Shown here in pieces: positions 15,153 through 23,745 of a stretch of 64,000 nucleotides of DNA (position 1 is its first letter; every line of letters starts with the position of its first letter). The stretch spans positions 1,302,001-1,366,000 of the forward strand of contig JACJXQ010000008.1 in NCBI GenBank assembly GCA_020636495.1, written 5' to 3'. The stretch is from Chitinophagales bacterium (GTDB lineage Bacteria > Bacteroidota > Bacteroidia > Chitinophagales > Chitinophagaceae). The translations under genes were made by a program, and so were the position numbers. The notes below the pieces were generated by a model, which searched no databases, was not told the origin of the DNA, and saw only the letters and a list, made by a program, of their open reading frames with translations.

Positions 15153-17504
15153 TTATTGCTGTATAACCGTAAAACGTACAGTTCTTTTTTCTATACCTGA
15201 AATAAGTTGCAATATATATACTCCACTTGCCGTGTTGCCCAGGTCTACAACAGTATCGAATTTTGACCTGTCTGGCTGTATGAAACTTTTATGTACGATC
15301 ATACCCTGGTGATTATAAATATTCATCGTTAATGTTTCATCCGTCTGGGTAATACCAGAAATTGTAAATTTTCCTTTGTTAGGATTGGGGTACAGGTCTA
15401 ACGTAATGCCCAGGATATCCTTAACACTAACAATAGTAGTAGTAGTGGTGGTACAACCATTATAACTACTGGTCAGTTCATACTCGCCGCTGTTCCTATA
15501 GGTTGCTATCGGTATTACCGGGTTACGTTCGTCCGATGTAAAACCATCAGGTCCTTTCCAGGAGAAACTTACGCTGTCCTTGTCGTTATTGGCATATAAT
15601 TCAAGAGTAGCTCCTTCGTTTATAGGACTGTTGCTGCGTGCTACCGATCCCCCGGGACCCTCACGCATTTCTACTTCTGTCATAGCTGGTGCTGAGATGC
15701 ACTTGTCTGTAGTGGTACGTACCTGGTAGGTTCCGGCCATACTTCCGTCAAAAGGAGCGGTGGGATTCTGTTTGTCCGACTTGAAGTTATTAGGGCCGGT
15801 CCATTCAAAACTGGAATTAGGCAAGGTGCTTTCAGTATATAATTCCAGCATTGTAGCTGTGCATACAGGACTGTTGCTGCTGATACTTTTTATTTCGGGC
15901 ATAGGTTTTATAACAACACTGGTGCTATCGGTAATGGAACAGTATTCCAGTTGTGTTTTAATAATGTAAGTGCCTTCTGTCGCTTCTGTAACATCAGCCA
16001 GCGCAGGGTTTTGTGCATTTGATGCAAACCCGCCCGGCCCCGTCCATGCATAGGTACCATCAGGTGTTGGCTTAATGCTCAGGTTCAGCGTTTCGCCAAT
16101 GCACAGAGGGCCGTTATTTTCTGGTTGGGGTGTCCTTATGTCAGGTATCTTTACGGTTATGTATGTTGGTGGTGATTTGCAGCCTACTTCTTCCTGTGTT
16201 ACAGAATAAGTTCCGGCATCGGTAGCCTTAACAGGAGAAATGCTCAGCGTTCTCAGGATGCTTATTACAGATGTATCATTATCTTTTTTCCATTCAATAC
16301 CGGCAGGGTTGCTTGTTTTGGCGCTCAGCAGTAGCCTGTCGCCCGGGCAAAGCGTCGTGTCTCCTGTTATCGCCAGCGCTACCAATGGTATGCCTACGTC
16401 AAGTTTAGTTGAGCCAGGCCTGGATTCGCAGCCATTCTTTTTGGCATATAGCAAATAATCACCTTCATCTGTTTTGGCAATGTTGTTTTTATTGGCCGTG
16501 GCGCCATTTGCGGCAAAACTATTGGGGCCTTCCCACCTGTAAGTTACTCCCTGCGTGGTAGTGCTGCCGCTCAGCTGCAGCGTTTCGCCTACACATATCG
16601 GGCTGTTGCTGGTGGCTTTGGGGGTATCGGGTAGTGGTTTTACGGTTACATAGGTATGGCCTGTATCCCAGCAGTTACCTATTGTTACTTTTACAAAGTA
16701 CATCCCGCCATCCGAAGGTTTGGTATGTTCAAACCAGATACCCCCGGCCTGCTTCACTACGCTCGAAGGATAGGTCCATGATGGGGGAGGAATATTTGGC
16801 AGGTTGACCCATACGTTGATGTTTAGCTCATCATATTCACATACAGGCGATGTATTGGTTACTGAATCTATTTTCGGTGCTGGGGTAACCACCACCTGTA
16901 CCGTGTCGAAAGACGTGCACATATAGCTGGTTACATACACTTTATAAGTTCCTTTGGCGGCAGTTGTAGCATTGTAAATATTGGGGTTCTGCTGGCTGCT
17001 GCTGAAACTGTTGGGGCCTGTCCAGTTAAATGAAGGAGAGGCATTGGGGGTGCTGGCCGTCATGTGTACCGTGTCTCCTTCGCAAAGAGGGCCATTGGCC
17101 CCGGCATTTACAGTGGGAAAGTTGGATACGCGTATTGTTTTACTGAATGGTGCCGATGTATAGGCGGGTGACAACGCTCGTATACGAAACAGGTAGCCGG
17201 TGCCTGCACCAATACTACCCGGTAATAAACAGTAAGCAGTGCCTGAACCCACGCCATAATAATAACCAACAGTGTCAGGACTGGAAAAACTACCGGCTGA
17301 ATTGGACATCTCTACCGTGAAAAAGTTAGACATGTTAAAACTGCCTGTAACTGCAATAGGCACGCTGAACTGTGCGTTTACGCACAGCATAGTATCGGTA
17401 AAGCTGTTGGGGATATAGGCAGTTTGTGCCTGAACACAGTATATGTTCAGTAAGAAGCACAGTTTGAAAAATAGAATAAATTTATAAGTAGCTTTACGCC
17501 GCAT
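15153..17504 (-). CDS. Secreted Ig/PKD-like repeat protein with T9SS type A sorting domain
   Basis: A 783-residue surface protein. A signal peptide covers about residues 1-27, ending at VQA. A non-repeated N-terminal domain to about 130 is followed by seven Ig-like repeats of roughly 75-80 residues. The recurring pattern is NSPxCxGxTLxLS, then WTGPNxF and GTYxVxxxxxxC. Each repeat has two Cys that should bond, except the last (NSPINEGATLELY), which lacks the first. From about residue 705 comes LYPNPNKGKFTISG and a beta-rich end with GVYILQLISG, a T9SS C-terminal sorting signal. It is expected to be exported by the GldKLMN machinery and attached to the surface. The ligand is unknown. Confidence 0.9.
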   Translation of the reverse strand: MRRKATYKFILFFKLCFLLNIYCVQAQTAYIPNSFTDTMLCVNAQFSVPIAVTGSFNMSNFFTVEMSNSAGSFSSPDTVGYYYGVGSGTAYCLLPGSIGAGTGYLFRIRALSPAYTSAPFSKTIRVSNFPTVNAGANGPLCEGDTVHMTASTPNASPSFNWTGPNSFSSSQQNPNIYNATTAAKGTYKVYVTSYMCTSFDTVQVVVTPAPKIDSVTNTSPVCEYDELNINVWVNLPNIPPPSWTYPSSVVKQAGGIWFEHTKPSDGGMYFVKVTIGNCWDTGHTYVTVKPLPDTPKATSNSPICVGETLQLSGSTTTQGVTYRWEGPNSFAANGATANKNNIAKTDEGDYLLYAKKNGCESRPGSTKLDVGIPLVALAITGDTTLCPGDRLLLSAKTSNPAGIEWKKDNDTSVISILRTLSISPVKATDAGTYSVTQEEVGCKSPPTYITVKIPDIRTPQPENNGPLCIGETLNLSIKPTPDGTYAWTGPGGFASNAQNPALADVTEATEGTYIIKTQLEYCSITDSTSVVIKPMPEIKSISSNSPVCTATMLELYTESTLPNSSFEWTGPNNFKSDKQNPTAPFDGSMAGTYQVRTTTDKCISAPAMTEVEMREGPGGSVARSNSPINEGATLELYANNDKDSVSFSWKGPDGFTSDERNPVIPIATYRNSGEYELTSSYNGCTTTTTTIVSVKDILGITLDLYPNPNKGKFTISGITQTDETLTMNIYNHQGMIVHKSFIQPDRSKFDTVVDLGNTASGVYILQLISGIEKRTVRFTVIQQ

Positions 17505-17619
17505 AAATGAAGTTACCTGTTAGCTGTAAATATAAGCATAACATACTTAGTATAAAAAACTAATGTTAAAAGCATCGTTTGGACAGGTCTTACAGGTAAG
17601 GATCTACTAATATTAAGTC

Positions 17620-18117
17620 ATGCCCGGGTTCGTAAAAATATTATTGTCGTATAGCCTATGTATAGGGCTTTTGTTATGCAACGGATGTATTCAGGATATG
17701 TGTACTTCTGTTCAATGTGAGAATGAGGGGGTATGTGTGCGAGGTGAATGTGCGTGTACCTTTGGTTACGAAGGGGATATGTGCGAAAAACAATGGTACC
17801 AGAAGTACGAGGGTAACTGGAGCAGTGTTGAAACGGATAAAAAAGATTCAGTACTCAATAAATATGATGTGTCTGTAGTATATGCCGGTTATACTGATAC
17901 TTTCTACCTGCTCAATTTTGCGGATACACTGGATACCGTAAAGTGTTATAGGAGTGGGTATAAGACCTTTACGATCATGGAGCGGGTATTGAACGACAGC
18001 TTTAAGCTGGCATCCGGCAATGGCCTCCTTAGCGATGATGGTGCCAAAGTCACGGGATTGTATTCTTTAAGTCAGAAGGATGTAATTACTAATGTCGGTT
18101 ATACGTGGACAAGGTAA
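17620..18117 (+). CDS. Small exported protein with one EGF-like domain, probably a lipoprotein
   Basis: A 165-residue protein with a hydrophobic signal (about 5-22) ending in LLLCNGC, a plausible but imperfect lipobox. An EGF-like module follows at about 28-57, with CTSVQCENEGVC and then CACTFGYEGDMC. The remainder is a beta-rich domain of about 100 residues starting YEGNWSS. The next gene has the same layout (signal, EGF module, Y-x-GxW beta domain), so the two are tandem paralogues. This combination recurs in Bacteroidota small lipoproteins of unknown function. It diverges from the Ig-repeat protein gene. Confidence 0.75.
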   Translation: MPGFVKILLSYSLCIGLLLCNGCIQDMCTSVQCENEGVCVRGECACTFGYEGDMCEKQWYQKYEGNWSSVETDKKDSVLNKYDVSVVYAGYTDTFYLLNFADTLDTVKCYRSGYKTFTIMERVLNDSFKLASGNGLLSDDGAKVTGLYSLSQKDVITNVGYTWTR

Positions 18118-18150
18118 TTGCGTTATTTTTGTATGAAATAAAATATTAGC

Positions 18151-18792
18151 ATGTTGACCCGCATTAAGAGTGTTATAGCGACGGCAGTGATTATTATGTC
18201 TTTTTTTTCTTCAGTGGTGTATACGGCTTGTAACAAGCCTAAGTATACATACATCGACCCTTGCGAAGGTATTGAGTGTAAAAACAACGGGATATGTATC
18301 AGTGGTGCGTGTGATTGTACCACCGGTTATACCGGGCAATATTGCGAAAAGAAAGCTATAACACCTTACCTGGGGAAATGGTCTTTTTCTCAGCAGCTGA
18401 TATCGTCAAATAATAATCCGGTATCCGGACCTGAGAAAAAATACGAGGTGACGGTTACTGAGGGCGCTGAGTCTGTAACTTTCCTGAACTTTAATGGCCT
18501 GCTGGGTGATGCCTCGTTTAATGCATCAGCACGCATCGCGATGGAGATAGGCTATCTCGCAAATGGGATAGATTCGATACTGATTGAATCATATGTTGTT
18601 TCCACGCAGGATAATTTTGTCTTCCCGAAAAATCAGCCTCTGGGTAGTTCAAAGATACAATTGTTAAAAGGCGAAGGGCATATCAATAACCTGGGCACGC
18701 AAATGTCCGGAGATTTCACAATTGTCTATCCCGATTCGGCAAAAGGTTCGGTACAGGACAAATACACTTTCTCTGCAACATATATAAACTAA
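18151..18792 (+). CDS. Small exported EGF-like protein, paralogue of its upstream neighbour
   Basis: A 213-residue protein with a signal sequence (about 8-26) ending YTAC, near a lipobox. The EGF-like module is DPCEGIECKNNGIC followed by CDCTTGYTGQYC. The beta-rich domain begins YLGKWSFSQQ and runs to the end (FTIVYPDSAKGSVQDKYTFSATYIN). It starts 33 bases after the first paralogue. A TATTTTTG element at 18124-18131 could be a -7 box, but no matching -33 box is present, so cotranscription is likely. The EGF module is better conserved between the two copies than the C-terminal domain, suggesting different ligands. Confidence 0.75.
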   Translation: MLTRIKSVIATAVIIMSFFSSVVYTACNKPKYTYIDPCEGIECKNNGICISGACDCTTGYTGQYCEKKAITPYLGKWSFSQQLISSNNNPVSGPEKKYEVTVTEGAESVTFLNFNGLLGDASFNASARIAMEIGYLANGIDSILIESYVVSTQDNFVFPKNQPLGSSKIQLLKGEGHINNLGTQMSGDFTIVYPDSAKGSVQDKYTFSATYIN

Positions 18793-18916
18793 CTTTTTAT
18801 TTCCTTTCTTATGGGTGCCGAAACCTCTGGAAGGCCTATTTTTCAGGTACTTTGACATTTGGTTGAGCTGGCAGTTCGGCTTCCTTGAAAATTGTCTGAA
18901 AATGCGCTGAAAAAAA

Positions 18917-18947
18917 TTTGCAAAAATCAATTTGTTACCTACTTTTG
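18917..18947 (+). promoter_or_regulatory. Promoter of the tRNA-tuf cluster
   Basis: TTTG at 18917-18920, 19 bases of spacer, then TACTTTTG at 18940-18947. This fits the Bacteroidota -33/-7 consensus exactly (TTTG-N19-TAnnTTTG). Transcription should start near 18954, about 37 bases before the first tRNA. Confidence 0.8.
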
Positions 18948-18990
18948 CAATCCCGTTTGAAACGCGGGCAAGTTCTTAAGATCGATATAA

Positions 18991-19063
18991 GCCGCTTTAG
19001 CTCAGCTGGTAGAGCAACTGATTTGTAATCAGTAGGTCGCTGGTTCGATTCCGGCAAGCGGCT
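18991..19063 (+). tRNA. tRNA-Thr (anticodon TGT)
   Basis: A 73-nt cloverleaf. The acceptor stem GCCGCTT pairs with AAGCGGC, with discriminator T and no encoded CCA. D-arm AGCTCAGCTGGTAGAGC, anticodon stem ACTGA/TCAGT with loop TTTGTAA, and T-arm GGTTCGATTCC are all present. Anticodon TGT reads ACA/ACG threonine codons. Confidence 0.96.
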
Positions 19064-19108
19064 CTTTTTGGGAGTTCAAGTTTTGTCCTCCGGGAGGAAA
19101 TATCAGGA

Positions 19109-19191
<83 letters not shown>

Positions 19192-19277
19192 CATTTTTTA
19201 AATAGATTGCAGTATGTTTTTGCAGCATGCAGTTTATAACTGTTATCTGTATTGGCATACTGCAATAAGCAGTATTA

Positions 19278-19350
19278 GCGGGAGTAGCTCAGCTGGTAGA
19301 GCGACAGCCTTCCAAGCTGTAGGTCGCGGGTTCGAACCTCGTCTCCCGCT
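19278..19350 (+). tRNA. tRNA-Gly (anticodon TCC)
   Basis: A 73-nt cloverleaf. The acceptor GCGGGAG pairs with CTCCCGC, discriminator T. Anticodon stem ACAGC/GCTGT has loop CTTCCAA, anticodon TCC. The T-arm is GGGTTCGAACCTC. CCA is not encoded. Confidence 0.96.
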
Positions 19351-19458
19351 CGTTAATAACACCCGTTTTCATCAGGCAGCTTATGCTTGGTCGAAAACGT
19401 AAGGTTTTATAACAAGTTCTTAAAGTTGTTGTAGCTCGGTTTATAACATGGTTTTGCT

Positions 19459-19466
19459 TAACTTTG
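19459..19466 (+). promoter_or_regulatory. Possible -7 box of an internal promoter before the last tRNAs and tuf
   Basis: TAACTTTG followed by C fits TAnnTTTG and lies 28 bases before the truncated tRNA. A clear -33 TTTG at the right spacing is missing, so this may be a weak secondary start for the tRNA-Thr(GGT)-tuf part of the cluster. Confidence 0.4.
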
Positions 19467-19486
19467 CAACCCTGTTTTGAGGAAAT

Positions 19487-19635
<149 letters not shown>

Positions 19636-19723
19636 CATAAGAAAAAAACGGTATTGAAAAGGCCGAAGGCCATCAATTGATAAAAGAAGAAACAATTTAA
19701 AACATCGCTTAAAAAAAATAAAA

Positions 19724-20911
19724 ATGGCAAAAGAGACCTTTCAGCGGGATAAACCCCACGTTAACATTGGTACTATCGGTCACGTTGACCATGGTAAAAC
19801 TACATTGACTGCTGCGATCACAACTATCTTATCAGAAAGAGGCTTGGCAGCTAAAAAAGGATACGATGAGATCGACGGTGCTCCTGAAGAAAGAGAGCGT
19901 GGTATCACGATTAACACTGCACACGTAGAGTACGCTACTGATACTCGCCACTATGCACACGTTGACTGTCCTGGTCACGCCGACTATGTAAAGAATATGA
20001 TTACAGGTGCTGCACAGATGGATGGTGCTATCCTGGTGGTGGCTGCTACTGATGGTCCGATGCCACAAACTAAAGAACACATCCTGTTAGGCCGCCAGGT
20101 TGGCGTTCCTCGTATGGTTGTTTTCATGAATAAAGTAGACCTGGTTGATGATCCTGAGATCCTGGAACTGGTTGAAATGGAGATCCGTGAACTGTTGAGT
20201 AAATACGAATATGATGGTGATAACACACCGATCATCCAGGGTTCTGCTACAGGCGCTTTGGCTGGAGAGCCTCAGTGGGTTGAGAAAGTACTGGAACTGA
20301 TGAAAGCTGTGGATGAGTGGATACCACTGCCTCCACGTGCTGTTGATCAGCCGTTCCTGATGTCTGTTGAGGACGTATTCACTATCACAGGTCGTGGTAC
20401 AGTTGCTACTGGTCGTATCGAGCGTGGTGTGATCAAAGTGGGTGACAACGTTGAGATCGTTGGTTTCAATGACTCTCCTCTGACTTCTACTTGTACTGGT
20501 GTTGAGATGTTCAAAAAACTTCTTGACCGTGGTGAGGCTGGTGATAACGCCGGTATCCTGTTGCGTGGTATTGAGAAAAAAGATATCAAACGTGGTATGG
20601 TTATCTGCGCTCCTAAGAGCATCACTCCGCACACTGACTTCAAAGGTGAGGTATACGTACTGAGCAAAGAAGAAGGTGGTCGTCACACGCCATTCTTCAA
20701 CAAATACCGTCCTCAGTTCTACTTCCGTACTACGGACGTAACTGGTGAGTGTATGCTGCCTGAAGGTGTTGAAATGGTTATGCCTGGTGATAACGTTAAC
20801 CTGACTGTTAAACTGATCGCTCCGATCGCGATGGAAAAAGGTCTGAAATTCGCTATCCGCGAAGGTGGACGTACAGTAGGTGCCGGCCAGGTTACTGAAA
20901 TTATCAAATAA
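19724..20911 (+). CDS. tuf: Elongation factor Tu
   Basis: A 395-residue translation GTPase that brings aminoacyl-tRNA to the ribosome. G1 is GHVDHGKT at 19-26, G3 is DCPGH near 81-85, G4 is NKVD near 136-139, and the three-domain length is full. Codon use is visibly biased to highly expressed codons (GGT, CGT, GTT), unlike neighbouring genes. It follows the tRNA cluster directly and ends at a strong terminator. tRNA-Trp, secE and nusG, which often follow tuf in bacteria, are absent; an unrelated aminotransferase follows instead. Transcription is expected from the promoter at 18917-18947 and possibly an internal start near 19459. Confidence 0.99.
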   Translation: MAKETFQRDKPHVNIGTIGHVDHGKTTLTAAITTILSERGLAAKKGYDEIDGAPEERERGITINTAHVEYATDTRHYAHVDCPGHADYVKNMITGAAQMDGAILVVAATDGPMPQTKEHILLGRQVGVPRMVVFMNKVDLVDDPEILELVEMEIRELLSKYEYDGDNTPIIQGSATGALAGEPQWVEKVLELMKAVDEWIPLPPRAVDQPFLMSVEDVFTITGRGTVATGRIERGVIKVGDNVEIVGFNDSPLTSTCTGVEMFKKLLDRGEAGDNAGILLRGIEKKDIKRGMVICAPKSITPHTDFKGEVYVLSKEEGGRHTPFFNKYRPQFYFRTTDVTGECMLPEGVEMVMPGDNVNLTVKLIAPIAMEKGLKFAIREGGRTVGAGQVTEIIK

Positions 20912-20948
20912 TCAAACGCAGTTGTAACTGCTTTGAGATATAATTAAA

Positions 20949-20977
20949 ACAGCCCCGAATTTCGGGGCTGTTTTTTT
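20949..20977 (+). terminator. Rho-independent terminator of tuf
   Basis: ACAGCCCCGA, loop ATT, TCGGGGCTGT, then a run of seven T. This is a strong GC stem just after the tuf stop codon. Confidence 0.95.
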
Positions 20978-21006
20978 GTTGCAAAAAAAATCCCCAACTT
21001 TATCCT

Positions 21007-22053
21007 ATGTCAACATACCTCAACACCGCCGCTACAGGAATATTACCCGCAGAGTTTACAGAACAGGCCAATAAATTTTATGCTGAACTGTCAGCCAATG
21101 CCAGTTCCCGTGCTGAAAAATGGAGAGACATTGAGCAGCCCCTCATCAGGCAGAATATCGCTGATTTCCTGGGTGCGGATGTGGGCAATATAGCGTTGAT
21201 ACCTAATTTCAGTTGGGGGATCAATGCCATGGTGCACTCGCTGACGGGTAATGAGAAAGTGCTGGCCTATGCAGCCGATTACCCTTCACTATTGGAGCCT
21301 TTCCGAATCAACGGGTTTAATATTACATGGGTGAAGGACATGGATGGTTTCACTATACCTGTTGATGAAATAAAAGAACGTTTACTCAGCGAACATATCA
21401 ATATACTGGCCGTAAGCCATGTACAATGGATGTCGGGCTACAAAATAGACCTGGCTGATCTGGGCAGCTTTTGCAGGCAGCATGGAATCCTGTTTATAGT
21501 AGACGCCACACAAAGTTTAGGAGCTATACAGATCAACCTGGCTGAGCTGGATGTGGATGTGCTCATCGCCAGCAACTACAAATGGATGAATGCGGGCTTT
21601 GGCACCGGCATATTATATGTCAATAGCAGGTTCTTTGATAGGTACACTCCGGCAGTAGGTGGCAACAACAGCTACCGCATAAAAGACGGCAAACCGGTTT
21701 ACGAACCGGGTATATTAAGCTTCGAGCCTGGTCATCCGAATATGTATGGTTTTACGGTACTCAATGCTGCCATAAATGATAAACGTAAGCGGGGAGTTGA
21801 GCACATTGAGCAGCACAACCGCACCCTTACCCAAATGCTCATAGATGGCTTACAAGACCTTGATGTCACCCTTATCGGTGAGGCTGATACAAAGAACAGG
21901 GCCTCTATCGTATTTCTAAAAGAAGAGAACGGCATTTGGGATAAATTGCAGAAGCATAGTATTGTCTGCTCTCAGCGGGGCAATATCCGCATCAGCATGC
22001 ATTATTATAATACCCCGGACGACATCAACGCATTGCTCAACGCTTTAAAGTAG
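21007..22053 (+). CDS. Class V aminotransferase (cysteine desulfurase-like fold)
   Basis: A 348-residue PLP-dependent enzyme. The Schiff-base lysine is K192 in ASNYKWMNAGFG. D166 in IVDATQSLG contacts the pyridine nitrogen, and the substrate-side His is in AVSHVQWMSG. The protein is shorter than IscS/SufS and lacks an obvious mobile Cys loop, so it is more likely an aminotransferase or lyase of the EgtE/kynureninase-like side of the fold than an Fe-S sulfur donor. It starts about 30 bases after the tuf terminator and is probably a single-gene unit. The substrate is unknown. Confidence 0.85.
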   Translation: MSTYLNTAATGILPAEFTEQANKFYAELSANASSRAEKWRDIEQPLIRQNIADFLGADVGNIALIPNFSWGINAMVHSLTGNEKVLAYAADYPSLLEPFRINGFNITWVKDMDGFTIPVDEIKERLLSEHINILAVSHVQWMSGYKIDLADLGSFCRQHGILFIVDATQSLGAIQINLAELDVDVLIASNYKWMNAGFGTGILYVNSRFFDRYTPAVGGNNSYRIKDGKPVYEPGILSFEPGHPNMYGFTVLNAAINDKRKRGVEHIEQHNRTLTQMLIDGLQDLDVTLIGEADTKNRASIVFLKEENGIWDKLQKHSIVCSQRGNIRISMHYYNTPDDINALLNALK

Positions 22054-22154
22054 TTATAACTGTAAATGAGCATTTGTTTTTGATATTTGACGTATCACCC
22101 CCTGTTATTTCTCATTTATTAATGATATTTTAGCAACTCGAAAAATTACTGATA

Positions 22155-22490
22155 ATGAAAAATATTTTTACGTTACTATTCGCTGCATTGTTCTTTGTTG
22201 GTTGCACCAAGAATACTACTACTGAAGATGCATGCAAGGATGGTAAGATCCATTTTGTCAACAAATCAGCTAATCCATATAATATCACGATAGACAATAT
22301 GGAGGAACCCACTATTGCAGGACGTACTGAAACTGAAAAGACTGTATTCAAAGGTTCGTACTACATAGTGGCAACACAGGCCAGCGGTTATAAAGTAAAC
22401 CCCGTTGTGAAAGAATACCACATAACCGTAAAAGGCTGCGATGTGGTAGAGGTATTGATACCGGTATCTCCATACGATTCTGTTAAGTAA
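22155..22490 (+). CDS. Small lipoprotein of unknown function
   Basis: A 111-residue protein with lipobox FFVGC (lipidated Cys17) after a short hydrophobic signal. The mature 95 residues form a predicted beta sandwich with VNKSANPYNITIDN and GSYYIVATQASGYKV, reminiscent of small PEGA-like or surface-decoration domains. No family was recognised. It is isolated between the aminotransferase and the HipA-like gene. The outer-membrane or periplasmic location is inferred from the lipobox. Confidence 0.7.
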   Translation: MKNIFTLLFAALFFVGCTKNTTTEDACKDGKIHFVNKSANPYNITIDNMEEPTIAGRTETEKTVFKGSYYIVATQASGYKVNPVVKEYHITVKGCDVVEVLIPVSPYDSVK

Positions 22491-22588
22491 TAATAGCGGG
22501 GTTATACCCGGAATAATATATGCATAATGCATTTCCTGTTCAGCCGGGAAATGCATTTTCTTTTATCGCAGTAGCTTATTTTTACACA

Positions 22589-23371
22589 ATGACAGAACAA
22601 CTGAACCTTCGTACGGTGAATGTGCTGCGGTATATGCTGCCGCTGCGCGAAGGAGGCTCTTTGCCCGCTCTTGCCGAGGCTGACGATGGTTTTAAATATG
22701 TGCTCAAGTTCAGGGGGGCGGGGCAGCGCGAACGTGCGTTGATAGCCGAATACCTGGGTGGCGAGATAGCCCGGGTGCTGGGATTGAAAGTGCCCGAACT
22801 GGTGTATGCTATGCTGGACGAAGCTTTTGGACGTACCGAACCCGACGAGGAGATACAAGACCTGCTCAAAGCCAGCAAAGGGCTCAACCTGGCACTGCAC
22901 TTCCTGTCCGGCGCTGTCAATTACGATCCCGTGGCTATGCCCGTGGATGAACTCCCGGCCTCACAGGTGGTATGGCTGGATGCCTATATTACCAATGTCG
23001 ACAGGACATTCCGCAATACCAATATGCTCATGTGGCGCAACGAGCTATGGCTCATAGACCACGGCGCGGCATTCCTTTTCCATCATTCCTGGGACAACTG
23101 GGAGAAACAGGCCATCTCTGCATTCCCAATGATAAAAGACCATGTATTGTTGCCCAAGGCATCAAAGCTGGCACAGGTGAATGAGGCATACAAACAGCTG
23201 CTGACGGAAGAAGTGATAGACAATATCGTATCTGGCCTGCCCGACGATTGGCTGCTGGCCATGCCCGAGTCGGGCACGCCCGCTGAGCAACGCGAAGTAT
23301 ATGCACAATTCCTGCTGTTAAGGCTCCGCAATTCTGATAACTTTGTAAACGAAGCGCAAAAATGGCGGTAA
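22589..23371 (+). CDS. HipA-like kinase-fold protein
   Basis: A 260-residue protein with kinase landmarks of the HipA superfamily. A beta-strand lysine is at K40 (YVLKF). The catalytic loop is NVDRTFRNTN (N136, D138, R139, N145), with WLDAY just before it. LIDHGAAF at 155-162 is in the place of the DFG Asp. I chose the ATG at 22589 because the longer reading frame (from 22520) adds 23 residues overlapping the preceding spacer. Its stop overlaps the start of the DUF3037 gene by 10 bases, so the two are translationally coupled. Unlike toxin HipA, it lacks the N-terminal HipA subdomain and no HipB is adjacent. Substrate unknown. Confidence 0.8.
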   Translation: MTEQLNLRTVNVLRYMLPLREGGSLPALAEADDGFKYVLKFRGAGQRERALIAEYLGGEIARVLGLKVPELVYAMLDEAFGRTEPDEEIQDLLKASKGLNLALHFLSGAVNYDPVAMPVDELPASQVVWLDAYITNVDRTFRNTNMLMWRNELWLIDHGAAFLFHHSWDNWEKQAISAFPMIKDHVLLPKASKLAQVNEAYKQLLTEEVIDNIVSGLPDDWLLAMPESGTPAEQREVYAQFLLLRLRNSDNFVNEAQKWR

Positions 23372-23745
23372 AGCACTTATATGAGTATGCGGTCATCCGC
23401 GTGGTGCCCAGGGTCGAACGTGAGGAGTTCATCAACGTCGGCGTGATACTCTGTGCCTCAAAGAGTGGCTACCTGCATTGCAAAGTACACCTTGACGAAG
23501 AGCGCCTGAAGGTACTGGACCCCAAGGCTGATACCGCACAGATATGTGCTAACCTCGATGCACTGCTCAAAGTATGTGGCGGCGATAAGGATGGTGGTAA
23601 CATTGCTTCGCTCGACATTGCATCCCGTTTCCGCTGGCTTACCGCCGTGCGCAGCTCCGTGATACAAACCTCGCGGCCACACCCCGGCCTTACTGATAAC
23701 CTGGATGAGACTCTGGAAAGACTTTTCAACGAATATGTAGACTAA
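23362..23745 (+). CDS. DUF3037 family protein, partner of the HipA-like kinase
   Basis: A 127-residue cytoplasmic protein that starts inside the end of the HipA-like gene (10-base overlap). YEYAVIRVVPRVEREEFINVGVIL near the N-terminus is the DUF3037 hallmark, with a conserved R-x-x-x-x-E-x-x-N-V-G core. FRWLTAVRSSVIQTSRPHPG follows in the C-terminal half. DUF3037 and small HipA-like proteins are, to my knowledge, often neighbours, which suggests a two-protein module. No function has been assigned that I know of. Its 3' end overlaps the convergent acyltransferase by 4 bases. Confidence 0.82.
   Translation: MAVKHLYEYAVIRVVPRVEREEFINVGVILCASKSGYLHCKVHLDEERLKVLDPKADTAQICANLDALLKVCGGDKDGGNIASLDIASRFRWLTAVRSSVIQTSRPHPGLTDNLDETLERLFNEYVD

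Noticed and set aside
15600..17100. A CRISPR-like or tandem DNA repeat array
   Set aside because: The periodicity comes from Ig-like protein repeats with divergent DNA, not from identical repeats and spacers.
20087..20686. A 199-codon minus-strand frame opposite tuf
   Set aside because: It is a shadow of the strongly codon-biased tuf gene; the product has no family features.
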